From assembly GCF_003001955.1 (NCBI RefSeq), contig NZ_PVNH01000011.1:1-64000 (forward strand): a stretch of DNA of 64,000 nt. The letters are read 5' to 3'. Made by a program: the position numbers and the translations under genes. Shown here piece by piece: positions 1 through 8,704 of the stretch. The notes below the pieces were generated by a model, which was not told where the DNA came from, ran no database searches, and saw only the letters and a list, made by a program, of their open reading frames with translations. Numbering within the stretch: position 1 is the stretch's first letter; each line of letters opens with the position of its first letter. This stretch comes from Prauserella shujinwangii (GTDB lineage: Bacteria > Actinomycetota > Actinomycetes > Mycobacteriales > Pseudonocardiaceae).

Positions 1-2
1 AA

Positions 3-83
3 CGACACCTCGCCCGCATCGTCTACAACGCCCTCCAGCAGAGCACCACCCACCAATCACCCCGCCTCACGGCAGCGGCTTGA
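3..83 (+). CDS. C-terminal fragment of an unidentified protein, possibly a transposase
   Basis: An open frame enters from the left edge of the window and stops at TGA 81-83, giving 26 residues that begin RHLARIVYNALQ. A basic helix of this kind is often found at the very C-terminus of insertion-sequence transposases, so a transposase end is my best guess, but the fragment is too short for family assignment. No terminal inverted repeat can be seen before mshD begins 14 bases later. It could also be spurious reading frame. Confidence 0.35.
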   Translation, partial: RHLARIVYNALQQSTTHQSPRLTAAA

Positions 84-97
84 CATAGGAGCAACTC

Positions 98-1006
98 ATG
101 GTGCACACGGCGTGGGTCGACGAACTCGACGAGACGGCCACCGAGCGCGTGCGCGCGCTCCTGCTCGCGGCACGGGACACGGACGGCAGGCCCGAGGTCG
201 AGCCGGTAGGCGCGCTGCCCGCCGAGTTCACCGGGGGCAGGCACCTGCTCGCCACCGAAGGCGCCGAGCTGGTCGGGTACGCGCACGTCGCCGCGTCCGG
301 CGACGCCTTCGGCCGGGCGGTGGCCGAGCTCGTCGTGCATCCCGCGCACCGCCGCCGCGGCCACGGCCGGGTGCTGCTCACCGAGCTGCTCGACGGCGTC
401 CCCGGTGCGGTCCGGGTCTGGGCGCACGGCGACCACCCCGCCGCGGCCCGGCTGGCCGAGCGCGCCGGCCTGGCGCGGGCCAGGGAGCTGCTGGTCATGC
501 GGGTGCGGGTCGAACGGGCCGACTGGCCCGAACCCACCCCGGCCTCGGGCATCACCCTGCGCACGTTCGTGCCCGCCCGCGACGAGCAGGCGGTGATCGA
601 CGTCAACGCGCGTGCCTTCGCCTGGCATCCCGAGCAGTCGGCGTTCAGCGTCGAGCAGCTGCGTGCGGCCGAGCGGGAGAGCTGGTTCGACGCGGCGGGT
701 TTCTTCCTCGCGGAGAACGACCGGGGCGAGGTCGTCGGCTTCCACTGGACGAAGGTCCACCCGCCGAACCCGCGCCGGTTCGAAGGGGAGCCCGTGGGCG
801 AGGTGTACGTGGTGGGCGTCGATCCGGCCGCGCAGGGCGGCGGGCTCGGCCGCGCGCTCACGCTCGCCGGGCTTCGGCACCTGCGGGACCGCGGGCTGCG
901 TCAGGTGATCCTCTACGTCGAGGGCGACAACGCGCCCGCGGTCGCCGTGTACCGCAAGCTCGGCTTCGAACCGTACGAAGTGGACGTCCAGTACGCACGC
1001 TCGTGA
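98..1006 (+). CDS. mshD: Mycothiol synthase (mycothiol acetyltransferase) MshD
   Basis: This is a 302-residue tandem GNAT protein that would transfer acetyl from acetyl-CoA to Cys-GlcN-Ins, the last step of mycothiol synthesis in the cytoplasm. The degenerate N-terminal GNAT half shows AELVVHPAHRRRGHGRVLL at about residues 76-94. The C-terminal half carries the acetyl-CoA pyrophosphate loop VGVDPAAQGGGLGRAL at about 241-256. Length and two-domain order match the MshD family. The ATG is preceded by AGGAG at 86-90 with 7-nt spacing. It converges on the pst operon, a neighbourhood I recall from other Pseudonocardiaceae. Its stop codon lies inside the left arm of a hairpin shared with pstB. Mycothiol is actinobacteria-specific, so the gene supports the taxonomic call. 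Confidence 0.93.
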   Translation: MVHTAWVDELDETATERVRALLLAARDTDGRPEVEPVGALPAEFTGGRHLLATEGAELVGYAHVAASGDAFGRAVAELVVHPAHRRRGHGRVLLTELLDGVPGAVRVWAHGDHPAAARLAERAGLARARELLVMRVRVERADWPEPTPASGITLRTFVPARDEQAVIDVNARAFAWHPEQSAFSVEQLRAAERESWFDAAGFFLAENDRGEVVGFHWTKVHPPNPRRFEGEPVGEVYVVGVDPAAQGGGLGRALTLAGLRHLRDRGLRQVILYVEGDNAPAVAVYRKLGFEPYEVDVQYARS

Positions 1007-1046
1007 GTGAAAAACGTTGTTCTTACCACGTTCCTCACTCACGAGC
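999..1046. terminator. Bidirectional hairpin, copy 1 of a dispersed family (mshD/pstB)
   Basis: GCTCGTGAGTGA (999-1010) and TCACTCACGAGC (1035-1046) are perfect 12-nt inverted arms, with a weaker inner pairing AACGTTG / CCACGTT. The element fills the gap between the convergent genes mshD, whose stop is inside the left arm, and pstB. Four related hairpins occur elsewhere in the window. A terminator role for both strands is inferred from position and symmetry. Confidence 0.75.
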
Positions 1047-1049
1047 GGG

Positions 1050-1829
1050 TCAGCCGAAGCGGCCGGAGATGTAGTCCTCGGTCGCCTTGTTGCTCGGGGT
1101 GGAGAAGATCTTCGTCGTCTCGTCGATCTCCACCAGCTCACCGGGCTGACCGACACCGCGCAGGTTGAAGAACCCGGTGACGTCACTGACCCGGGCGGCC
1201 TGCTGCATGTTGTGGGTCACGATGACGATCGTGTAGTCGGTCTTCAGCTCCAGCATCAGGTCCTCGATCGCCTGGGTGGAGATCGGGTCGAGTGCGGAGC
1301 ACGGCTCGTCCATCAGCAGCACACCGGGCTGCACGGCGATCGCCCGCGCGATGCACAGCCGCTGCTGCTGGCCGCCGGAGAGGCCGGAACCGGGGCGGTT
1401 CAGCCGGTCCTTCACCTCGGCCCACAGGTTCGCCGAACGCAGCGACCGCTCCACGACGTCGTCCAGTTCGGACTTCTTCATGCGGCCGCCGTTGAGCCGG
1501 ATGCCCGCGGCGACGTTCTCGTAGATCGACATCGTGGGGAACGGGTTGGGCCGCTGGAACACCATGCCGATCTGCCTGCGGACGCTCACCGGGTCGACCC
1601 CGGGACCGTAGAGGTCCTCGTCGTCCATGAAGACCTTGCCGTCGACCCTGGCGCCGGGCACCAGCTCGTGCATGCGGTTGAGGGTGCGCAGGAACGTCGA
1701 CTTGCCGCAGCCGGATGGCCCGATCAGCGCGGTGACCGACCGTGGCTGGATCGTCATCGACACGCCCTGCACGGCGAGGAACTTGTCGTAGTAGATGTCG
1801 AGGTCCTTGACCTCGATGCGCTTGGCCAC
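1050..1829 (-). CDS. pstB: Phosphate ABC transporter ATP-binding protein PstB
   Basis: This 259-residue protein is the ATPase that powers high-affinity phosphate import through PstC/PstA. Walker [10 protein letters not shown] lies at about residues 36-44, the ABC signature LSGGQQQRL near 150 and Walker [14 protein letters not shown] near 170, all intact. Length is normal for PstB. It starts at GTG 1829, with AAGGAAG just upstream. It is the last gene of the minus-strand operon pstS-pstC-pstA-pstB, 25 nt behind pstA, and ends at the hairpin it shares with mshD. Expression should follow the PHO-type repeat upstream of pstS. Confidence 0.97.
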   Translation of the reverse strand: MAKRIEVKDLDIYYDKFLAVQGVSMTIQPRSVTALIGPSGCGKSTFLRTLNRMHELVPGARVDGKVFMDDEDLYGPGVDPVSVRRQIGMVFQRPNPFPTMSIYENVAAGIRLNGGRMKKSELDDVVERSLRSANLWAEVKDRLNRPGSGLSGGQQQRLCIARAIAVQPGVLLMDEPCSALDPISTQAIEDLMLELKTDYTIVIVTHNMQQAARVSDVTGFFNLRGVGQPGELVEIDETTKIFSTPSNKATEDYISGRFG

Positions 1830-1854
1830 AGTGCTTCCTTATCCAGTCTTGCCG

Positions 1855-2937
1855 CTAGCCGCGGGTCTTCGGTGCGAACAGTCGGGAGATCAGGCGGGCG
1901 ATGAGGTTCAGCGCCATCACGATGATGATGAGCGTGAGCGCCGCTGTCCATGCCCGTTCGAGCGCAGGCTCCGGCGGCACCCCGGGCGTCACGTACTGGT
2001 AGTACGCGTACACGGGGAGGGTCGCCATCCGGCCGTCGACCGGGTTGAGATTGACGCTCGACGTGATCCCCAGCGTGATCAGCAGGGGCGCCGTCTCACC
2101 GATCACGCGGGCGATGGCGAGCGTGACACCCGTGGCGATACCGGCCAGCGCGGTCGGCAGCACCACCTTGACGATCGTCCGCCACTTCGGCACGGCCAGC
2201 GCGTACGCTGCCTCCCGCAGCTCGTTGGGCACGAGCTTGAGCATCTCCTCGGCGGAGCGCACCACCACCGGGATCATCAGCACGCTCAGCGCGATCGCAC
2301 CCATGATGCCCATCCGGACGCCGGGACCGAACACCAGCGCGAACAGCGCGTAGGCGAACAGGCCCGCGACGATCGAGGGGATACCGGTCATCACGTCCAC
2401 GAAGAACGTGATCGCCTTCGCCAGCCTGCCCCGGCCGTACTCGACGAGGTAGATCGCGGTGAGGATGCCGATCGGCACCGAGATCAGCGCCGCGAGGCCG
2501 GTGACGACCAGCGTGCCCATGATGGCGTGGTAGGCGCCGCCGCCCTCGCCGACGACCCCCCGCATCGAGTACGTGAAGAACTCGACGTCGAACCGGGCGA
2601 TGCCGTTGCCGACCACCGTGACGATCACGGAGACCAGCGGCAGCAGGGCGAGCAGGAACGCCCCGGTCACGACGGCCGTGACCAGCCGGTCCCTGGCCTT
2701 TCTCGGCCCCTCGACGGTGCGTGACCAGGCGTAGATCACCACCACGTAGCCCGCGCCGGCGATGATCGCGCTCGCCGCGGGGTTCCAGCCGGCCAGTGTC
2801 AGCGCGATCCCGGCGGCGATGGCCGCGAGCAGCGTGAACTGGGCCGCGTAGCGCGGCAGCTGGCCGTGGGTGAGGGGCACGCCGGACAGCGGCGTGTGCA
2901 GATCGGGCCCGCGCTCGCTGGACGTTGTCACAGGCAT
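1855..2937 (-). CDS. pstA: Phosphate ABC transporter permease PstA
   Basis: PstA is one of the two inner-membrane channel subunits of the phosphate importer. The 360-residue protein has an N-terminal cytoplasmic stretch with two hydrophobic segments (about residues 30-75), followed by the six-helix MetI-type permease core. The EAA-type loop region around REAAYALAVPKWRTIVKVVLP (first 20 residues REAAYALAVPKWRTIVKVVL) is where PstB docks. The ATG shares one base with the pstC stop (TGATG), which implies translational coupling. It is somewhat longer than enterobacterial PstA, as is usual in actinobacteria. Confidence 0.95.
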   Translation of the reverse strand: MPVTTSSERGPDLHTPLSGVPLTHGQLPRYAAQFTLLAAIAAGIALTLAGWNPAASAIIAGAGYVVVIYAWSRTVEGPRKARDRLVTAVVTGAFLLALLPLVSVIVTVVGNGIARFDVEFFTYSMRGVVGEGGGAYHAIMGTLVVTGLAALISVPIGILTAIYLVEYGRGRLAKAITFFVDVMTGIPSIVAGLFAYALFALVFGPGVRMGIMGAIALSVLMIPVVVRSAEEMLKLVPNELREAAYALAVPKWRTIVKVVLPTALAGIATGVTLAIARVIGETAPLLITLGITSSVNLNPVDGRMATLPVYAYYQYVTPGVPPEPALERAWTAALTLIIIVMALNLIARLISRLFAPKTRG

Positions 2938-3881
2938 CAGTTGGCTCCCGAGAATTCACGACGCCGGTTGATCACCGCGCGGGCGGCCATGTTCACCAGC
3001 AGGGTCACCGCGAACAGGACGAGGCCAGAGGCGATCAGCGTGTTCACCGCGATGCCGGTCGACTCGGGGAACTCGAGCGCGATGTTCGCGGCGATCGTCC
3101 CGGGGTTTCCGCTGCTGATGAGGTTGAACGTGACGCCGCCCGAGACGGAGAGCACGATCGCGACGGCCATCGTCTCGCCGAGGGCGCGGCCGAGTCCCAG
3201 CATCGAGGCACCGATGATGCTGGACCGGCCGAACGGCAGGACCGCCATCCTGATCATCTCCCACCGGGTCGCGCCCAGCGCGAGCGACGCCTCCTCGTGC
3301 AGCCGCGGCGTCTGCCGGAAGGCCTCCCGGACGACCGCGGAGACGATCGGCAGGATCATCACGGCGAGGACGAGGGCGGCGACGAGCATCGTCCGGCCGG
3401 TGGTCGAGGCCGGCCCCGCGAACAGCGGGATGAAGCCGAGGTTCTCCTCCAGCCACCCCGCGGGCTCCACCGTGAGCGGCGCCAGCACCTGGATGCCCCA
3501 GAGGCCGTAGATGATGCTGGGGATGGCGGCGAGCAGGTCGATGATGTAACCCAGTGCCTGCGCGATCCGCCGCGGGGCGTAGTGGGTGATGAACAGGGCG
3601 ATCGCCACCGCGAGCGGTGCGGCGATCAGCAGCGCCAGGAAGGCCGCGAGCAGCGTGCCGAACAGCAGCGGCCAGATGTAGAGGACGATGCCGTCGGGGC
3701 CAGGGACCTCGTCCGCCGGTGCGATGAGGGCAGGCCACGCCTCGGCCACGAGGAAGGCGGCGACCCCGGCCAGTACGACCAGGATCAGGACACCCGCGCC
3801 GGTGGACAGCCCCGAGAAGACGCGGTCCCCTGGCCGCTGTGGCGCCCGGCGGGACCGGGTCCGCTCTGTGCTGGGGAGCAC
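2937..3881 (-). CDS. pstC: Phosphate ABC transporter permease PstC
   Basis: PstC is the partner permease of PstA. The protein has six predicted membrane helices, beginning with GAGVLILVVLAGVAAFLVAE near residue 35, and an EAA-type loop at about 180-200 (EEASLALGATRWEMIRMAVL). I chose GTG 3881 because AAAGGGA precedes it by about 7 nt. An in-frame ATG at 3899 lacks a ribosome-binding site but would add six residues. The gene lies between pstS and pstA in the operon and overlaps the pstA start by one base. Confidence 0.94.
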   Translation of the reverse strand: MLPSTERTRSRRAPQRPGDRVFSGLSTGAGVLILVVLAGVAAFLVAEAWPALIAPADEVPGPDGIVLYIWPLLFGTLLAAFLALLIAAPLAVAIALFITHYAPRRIAQALGYIIDLLAAIPSIIYGLWGIQVLAPLTVEPAGWLEENLGFIPLFAGPASTTGRTMLVAALVLAVMILPIVSAVVREAFRQTPRLHEEASLALGATRWEMIRMAVLPFGRSSIIGASMLGLGRALGETMAVAIVLSVSGGVTFNLISSGNPGTIAANIALEFPESTGIAVNTLIASGLVLFAVTLLVNMAARAVINRRREFSGAN

Positions 3882-3993
3882 TGTTGATCCCTTTCTCATG
3901 CTGGTGTTCCGATCTGCCCGGAACGCCCATCGGTCCGGGGGTCACCCACAACGGGTGGCCACCCGGACCGTAAGGGGCTTGCGGTGTGTCCGG

Positions 3994-5097
3994 TCAGCTG
4001 GCCGAGATGGCGTCGACCGCGGGCTTGATCTGCTGACGCAGCGCGTCGGAGATCGGAGCGGAGCCCGCCGAGTCGGCCGAGGCCTGCTGGCCCTCCTCGC
4101 TGATGATGTAGTTGAAGTAGGCCTTCACCAGCTCGGCCTTGTTGGCGTCGGAGTAGTTCGCGCACGCCAGCTCGTACGAGACCAGCACGATCGGGTAGGT
4201 GCCCGACTCGGTGGTGTCGCGGGCCAGGTCGAAGGCGAAGCTGTACTCGCCGCGGCCCTCGACGCGCTCGGAGACCTCCAGGATCTTGGCGGCGGCCTCC
4301 GGCGAGTACTGGACGAACTCGCCACCGACGCCGACCTTGACGGTGCTCAGGTCCTTGGCCTGGCTGGCGTCGGCGTAGCCGATCGTGCCGTTGCCGCTGG
4401 AGACCGCCTGGACGACACCCGAGGTGCCCTGCGCGGCCTCGCCGCCCTTGACCGGCCAGTCACCGCTGACCTCGTGCGGCCAGTCCTGCGGAGCGGCGGC
4501 CTTGAGGTACTCGACGAAGTTCTCGGTCGTGCCGGACTCGTCCGACCGGTTCACCGGCGTGATCGCGGTGTCCGGCAGCTGCGCGCCGGGGTTGTCGGCG
4601 GCGATGGCCGGGTCGTTCCACTTCGTGATCTTCTGGTTGAAGATCTTGGCGATGGTCCCGGGCTTCAGGTTGAGCGAGTCGACGCCCTCGACGTTGAAGA
4701 TCACCGCGATCGGCGAGACGTAGGCGGGGATCTCCACGACCTGGCCGCAGCGCTCCTGGGCCTTGGGCAGCTCCTCCTCGTCGAGGTAGGCGTCCGTGCC
4801 ACCGAAGTCGGAGCCGCCGCTGATGAACTGCTCGCGGCCACCGCCGGAGCCGATCGGGTCGTAGTTCACCGTCACGTCGGGGTTCTGCTCGAGGAAGCCG
4901 GCCCGCCACGCCTGCTGGGCGGCGTCCTGGGAGCTGGCACCCGCGCCGGAGATGGTGCCGGACAGGCCCGAACCGCCACCGTTGCCGCTGTTGTCACCGC
5001 CGCCCGACTCGTTCGCCGCGCCGCACGCCACCAGGCCGAAGGTGAGCGCGGCTGCCGCTGGGAGGGCGAGAGCGCGGCCCAGGGTGGTACGCTTCAC
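3994..5097 (-). CDS. pstS: Phosphate-binding lipoprotein PstS
   Basis: PstS captures phosphate outside the membrane and delivers it to PstC/PstA. The 367-residue precursor has a lipoprotein signal peptide with lipobox LVAC (Cys at about residue 25), then a Gly/Ser-rich linker and a PBP fold. Phosphate-contact motifs are visible: SGAGASSQ near 50, DPIGSGGG near 85, and RSDESGTTENF near 180. The start is GTG 5097 with AGAGG six bases upstream. A PHO-like direct repeat lies about 100 bp further up, so induction by phosphate starvation through a PhoP-type regulator is likely. It is the first gene of pstSCAB. Confidence 0.96.
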   Translation of the reverse strand: MKRTTLGRALALPAAAALTFGLVACGAANESGGGDNSGNGGGSGLSGTISGAGASSQDAAQQAWRAGFLEQNPDVTVNYDPIGSGGGREQFISGGSDFGGTDAYLDEEELPKAQERCGQVVEIPAYVSPIAVIFNVEGVDSLNLKPGTIAKIFNQKITKWNDPAIAADNPGAQLPDTAITPVNRSDESGTTENFVEYLKAAAPQDWPHEVSGDWPVKGGEAAQGTSGVVQAVSSGNGTIGYADASQAKDLSTVKVGVGGEFVQYSPEAAAKILEVSERVEGRGEYSFAFDLARDTTESGTYPIVLVSYELACANYSDANKAELVKAYFNYIISEEGQQASADSAGSAPISDALRQQIKPAVDAISAS

Positions 5098-5196
5098 AGT
5101 TAACCTCTTCCGAAGTCTCCGTAGTCGGCGTGGGCCGACTCGTCGTCATGCTTACGTGGCAGGACGCTAAGTGGGGGACATGACTTCGCAGCGCAG

Positions 5197-5218
5197 ATAA
5201 GGTGAACGAAATCTGAAC
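5197..5218 (-). promoter_or_regulatory. PHO-box-like 11-bp direct repeat upstream of pstS
   Basis: On the minus strand two 11-nt units, GTTCAGATTTC (5218-5208) and GTTCACCTTAT (5207-5197), repeat GTTCA at exactly 11-bp spacing. This is the architecture of PhoP-binding PHO boxes described in Streptomyces. A possible -10 TAGCGT lies at 5169-5164, leaving a leader of about 60 nt before pstS. The rest of the 5098-5369 gap is less GC-rich and shows no gene. Confidence 0.65.
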
Positions 5219-5369
5219 TCGATGCTGCGAGCGTCGGTCGTCACGGCAACATCACTGAGAAGTGACGAAGAGTTAGCGGGTGGGCCAATATTCAGGGCGC
5301 GTTACCAGGCATTCGAGTGAATCCGGTCACTGAACGTCCACACTGCTGTGGTGGCGGCCACGCAGACTG

Positions 5370-5409
5370 GTGAGTGTGAAACGTGGTTAGAACCACGTTT
5401 CACACTCAC
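5370..5409. terminator. Perfect 19-bp hairpin downstream of phoU (family copy 2)
   Basis: GTGAGTGTGAAACGTGGTT (5370-5388) and its exact complement at 5391-5409 are separated only by AG. It is the most symmetric member of the dispersed family and starts 14 bp after the phoU stop. It probably terminates phoU and insulates the pstS promoter region. It is the only copy that does not lie between convergent genes. Confidence 0.75.
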
Positions 5410-5422
5410 GAGGGCGTTCCGG

Positions 5423-6085
5423 TCAGAGGTTGTCGCCGGTGTATCCGGGCATCTTCCCGGTGACGACGAAGACCATCCGGCGGGCCACCGAGACCGCGTG
5501 GTCGGCGTAGCGCTCGAAGAACCGGCCGAGCAGCGTCACGTCCACGGCGGCGGCGACCCCGTGCGGCCACTCCCGGTCCATGATGACGGTGAACAGGTGC
5601 CGGTGGAGCTCGTCGACCCGGTCGTCGTCGGTCTCGATGGACCGGGCGGCGTCGACGTCCTTGGTCTTGATGACCTCCTCCGCCTGCCGGGCGAGCCGCA
5701 CGGCCGCCTCTCCCATCTCGGCGAAGTACGGCCGGACCTGCTCGGGAAGCACCGGGTCCGGGTGCCTGCGGCGGGCGGCCTTCGCGACGTGCAGGGCCAG
5801 GTCGCCCATGCGCTCCAGGCTCTCGGCGGCGTGGATCGCGGCGAGCACGGTCCGGAGGTCGGTCGCGACGGGCGCCTGCAGGGCGAGCAGCGCGTACGCC
5901 TGCTCCTCGCACTCCGCCCTCGCGTCATCGACCTTGACATCGTCGCTGATCACCTGCTCCGCCAACGCGAGATCGACGTCCAGCATGGCTCGCGTGGCAC
6001 GCTCCATGGCATCAGCGACCTGTCCGGACATCCTGGCCAGGTTGCTCGCCAGGTTCTCGAGTTCAACGTGGTAAGCCTCGCGCAT
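5423..6085 (-). CDS. phoU: Phosphate signalling protein PhoU
   Basis: PhoU couples the Pst transporter to the phosphate two-component system and represses the PHO response in rich phosphate. The 220-residue protein is two repeated three-helix PhoU bundles, with the metal-contact helix types ESLERMGDLALHVAK (around residue 85) and RFFERYADHAVSVARRM (near the C-terminus). I start at ATG 6085 (MREAYHVELENL), which matches family N-termini. A TATGGT box seven bases before this ATG suggests a leaderless transcript. It is separated from pstS by 325 bp, so it is probably a separate transcription unit of the same regulon. Confidence 0.94.
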   Translation of the reverse strand: MREAYHVELENLASNLARMSGQVADAMERATRAMLDVDLALAEQVISDDVKVDDARAECEEQAYALLALQAPVATDLRTVLAAIHAAESLERMGDLALHVAKAARRRHPDPVLPEQVRPYFAEMGEAAVRLARQAEEVIKTKDVDAARSIETDDDRVDELHRHLFTVIMDREWPHGVAAAVDVTLLGRFFERYADHAVSVARRMVFVVTGKMPGYTGDNL

Positions 6086-6176
6086 ACGCGCAACCATACG
6101 TCCGGGTGAGCACCAGTGCCGCATCGTCGCGTGAACCCGGCGTGAACCGGGGCTTAAGTGTTCGCCTCGGCTCGGT

Positions 6177-8525
6177 TCACGCCGGGGCCGCCTGCTGGCT
6201 GGTCTTCGGGCCCGTCGACGCCGGGGTCTCCGGCTCCTCCCCGGGCAGCGGTGCGTTGTTGATGAGCGCGTGGAACAGGTCGGACGTCTGCTGGTCCAGC
6301 AGCACCTCGTTGCCGCGTTCGTTGGCCTCGCCGACGGTGGGCACGGTCAGGAACGTGACGCTGCCCGCGTTCAGCCCGCGCATCGACTGGGCGAGCGTCA
6401 GCATCTGGTCGACCCCGATGTTCTCTCCGAAGGTCGACGCGGCGAACGCGTTGACGAAGTCGGTCAGCTTGCCCATGTCCAGCAACACGTTCCGGGACAG
6501 GGTGGCCTTGAGCAGCGAGGACATGAACTCCTGCTGCCGCTTCATCCGGCCGTAGTCGGAGAACGTCGGGTCGCTGTACACCTTGCGCGCGCGCACGAAG
6601 TTCAGCGCCTGGTCGCCGCGCAGCACGACGTCGCCGGTCTGGGACACGATCATGCCCAGCTCGGCGTCCCGCATCGGCTCCTCGACGTGCACGGTCACGC
6701 CGCCCACGGCGTCGACCATGCCCTTGAAGCCCTGGAAGTCGATGCCGACGAAGTGGTTGATCTTCATCCCGGAGATCTGCTGGATGACCTTGGTGACGCA
6801 CTTCGGGCCGCCGACGGCGAACGAAGTGTTGATCTTGACGTTCTCGTCGGCCTCGACGACCTCGCCGTAGTCACCCGTCTCCGGGTTCCACCGCTCGCAC
6901 GCGGGGCGGTCGATCTCCAGGTCGCGGGGGAAGGAGATCACGACGGCGCGGGACCGGTCCTTCGGCACGTGGGCGAGCATCATCGTGTCCGACCGCGCGC
7001 CGGGAACGCCGCCGGTGCTGCCGACGTTGTCCTCCGCCTCCGCGCCCTCCCGGGTGTCGGAGCCGACGATGAGGAAGTTCTCGTCGCCGAGCTGCGCGGG
7101 CGCGTCCCGGATGGAAGCCGAGTTCTCGTCCAGCGCGGCGATCTCGTTGAACTTCGCGTTGAACCACGTCTTCGTGCCCCACGCCGTGCCGGTGGCCAGG
7201 AACACCAGGACCGCCGCGATCACGGCGGTGATCCGCCCGGCGCGCAGCGCCTTGCGCTCCTTGCGCCGCTTCTTCTCCTGCAGCCGGGTCTGCGGCGAGT
7301 CGGCCTGCTCCTCGCCGTTCTCGCCGACGGCACCGTCCGCACCGTCGCGGCGCGTCAGCGCGGGCCGGGGCGGCGGCGCGTCGGCGGGCACCTGGCGGGT
7401 GGGCTGGTCGACGTCCACGGCAGCCGCGCCGGGGCCGGGGTCGTCCCCCGCCTGCGGCTTCGGCAGCCGCTGCGAGGTGGCCGCCACGACCCGCTGCAGC
7501 TTCGTCCTGGTCTGCTCGAGGCGCGCGGCCAGCCGCTCCCGCCGCTGCCTGCGTTGCTGTTCCTCGGCCTCGAGCTCGTCGTGGGCGGCGGAGAAGCGCG
7601 CCAGCGACTCGTCGATCTTGCGCCGGTACTTCGTCGCGTCGTCGACCGGCTCCAGCTGGTCGGTCATCGTCAGCCGGTCCTCGAGCGACGGCTCGGGCCG
7701 CTGGACCGGTCTGCGCAACGGCGGCGGCGGTGCGGGCCGCTCGGCCGCGGTTGGCGCGGGCGGTACGGGCTCGGCCCTCGGTTCGCGCTCGCCGTCCGGT
7801 GGCGGCGGCACGGATGGCACGGATGGCACGGGCGGCGCGGGCGGCATCGACTGTGCCGAGGGTGCCGACGGCACGTCGCTTGCGGGCGGCGCGGGCGGCT
7901 GGGTGACCGGCTTCCGCGCCGCTGGCGGAGGTACCACGCGTGGTGCGGGCGGTGGTTGCCGCCGCAGGTCCGCCCTGCGGGGCCGCTCCGGCCTCGGTGG
8001 CGGCTCGGCTCGCGGCGGTTCGGCTCGCGCGAGATCGGACCGGGGCGGCAGCTCGTGCCGTGGCTCGGGGCGCACCGGCTCCGGCCGCGCGTGCGCCGGT
8101 GGCGGTGGGACAACCGGTGGGGGTGGCGGTTGCCTGCGGGTCGGGGGCGCGGCGGGGGCCTGGCGGGGGAAGGGCCCCGAGTTCATCGGCTGGCGCCGCC
8201 GTTGCGGCGGGGGCTCCTCCGGCCTCGGGGCCGGTGGTCTGCGTGGCCGGACGGGACGCTGCTGTTCCGCGGCGGGCGGCGCGGGCCGGTCGGCGGGGCG
8301 CGGCGCGGGCGGCTGTGGCGGTCCCGGCGGCAGCGGCTGCTCACCGGTGTCGAACCGGGGCCTGCGCCCGGTGTGTTTCGCGACGACGTCGGAGACGCTG
8401 ATGCCGCCCTGGTCCTCCAGTGAGCGGCGCCGCTTGCGCTCCGACGCCCTGCGGTTCTGCTGGGCCCTTGCGCGCCACTCCTCGGCCTGGGAGCTCGTGC
8501 CGGGAGCATTGCGGTCGTCGGACAC
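6177..8525 (-). CDS. LytR-CpsA-Psr (LCP) family cell-wall ligase with long Pro/Arg-rich cytoplasmic region
   Basis: LCP proteins transfer lipid-linked glycopolymers to peptidoglycan on the outer membrane face. Of 782 residues, roughly the first 425 form a low-complexity cytoplasmic region rich in Pro, Arg and Ala. A single membrane helix follows (ITAVIAAVLVFLATGTAWG), then an LCP catalytic domain from about residue 483 (NFLIVGSDTREG, SDTMMLAHV, VISFPRDLEIDRP). The Asp/Arg residues that bind the polyprenyl phosphate are present. GTG 8525 has GGGAG upstream. The N-terminal extension is about ten times longer than in typical LCP proteins. Such tails in actinobacteria are plausible phosphorylation or scaffold regions, which is inference only. 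Confidence 0.9.
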   Translation of the reverse strand: MSDDRNAPGTSSQAEEWRARAQQNRRASERKRRRSLEDQGGISVSDVVAKHTGRRPRFDTGEQPLPPGPPQPPAPRPADRPAPPAAEQQRPVRPRRPPAPRPEEPPPQRRRQPMNSGPFPRQAPAAPPTRRQPPPPPVVPPPPAHARPEPVRPEPRHELPPRSDLARAEPPRAEPPPRPERPRRADLRRQPPPAPRVVPPPAARKPVTQPPAPPASDVPSAPSAQSMPPAPPVPSVPSVPPPPDGEREPRAEPVPPAPTAAERPAPPPPLRRPVQRPEPSLEDRLTMTDQLEPVDDATKYRRKIDESLARFSAAHDELEAEEQQRRQRRERLAARLEQTRTKLQRVVAATSQRLPKPQAGDDPGPGAAAVDVDQPTRQVPADAPPPRPALTRRDGADGAVGENGEEQADSPQTRLQEKKRRKERKALRAGRITAVIAAVLVFLATGTAWGTKTWFNAKFNEIAALDENSASIRDAPAQLGDENFLIVGSDTREGAEAEDNVGSTGGVPGARSDTMMLAHVPKDRSRAVVISFPRDLEIDRPACERWNPETGDYGEVVEADENVKINTSFAVGGPKCVTKVIQQISGMKINHFVGIDFQGFKGMVDAVGGVTVHVEEPMRDAELGMIVSQTGDVVLRGDQALNFVRARKVYSDPTFSDYGRMKRQQEFMSSLLKATLSRNVLLDMGKLTDFVNAFAASTFGENIGVDQMLTLAQSMRGLNAGSVTFLTVPTVGEANERGNEVLLDQQTSDLFHALINNAPLPGEEPETPASTGPKTSQQAAPA

Positions 8526-8704
8526 GCAGTCTCCCTTCGCACTCGATCCGGCTCCGGTGTTTCCGTGGCCGGGTTACTCCGTACGGGTTGCCTCGCTCGG
8601 AATGATCGCCCGGCGGGCAGCGTTCGTTATCGTACGGATACCGGCCGTTCGTGACGACACCATGCCGTGAAGTTTTTACGCAGAGTTGCTCGCCGTTCGG
8701 CACA

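Noticed and set aside
8526-8704. Possible riboswitch in the leader of the LCP gene
   Set aside because: Some GC-rich pairing (CCGG segments) is present, but no conserved core of a known riboswitch class could be matched by eye.
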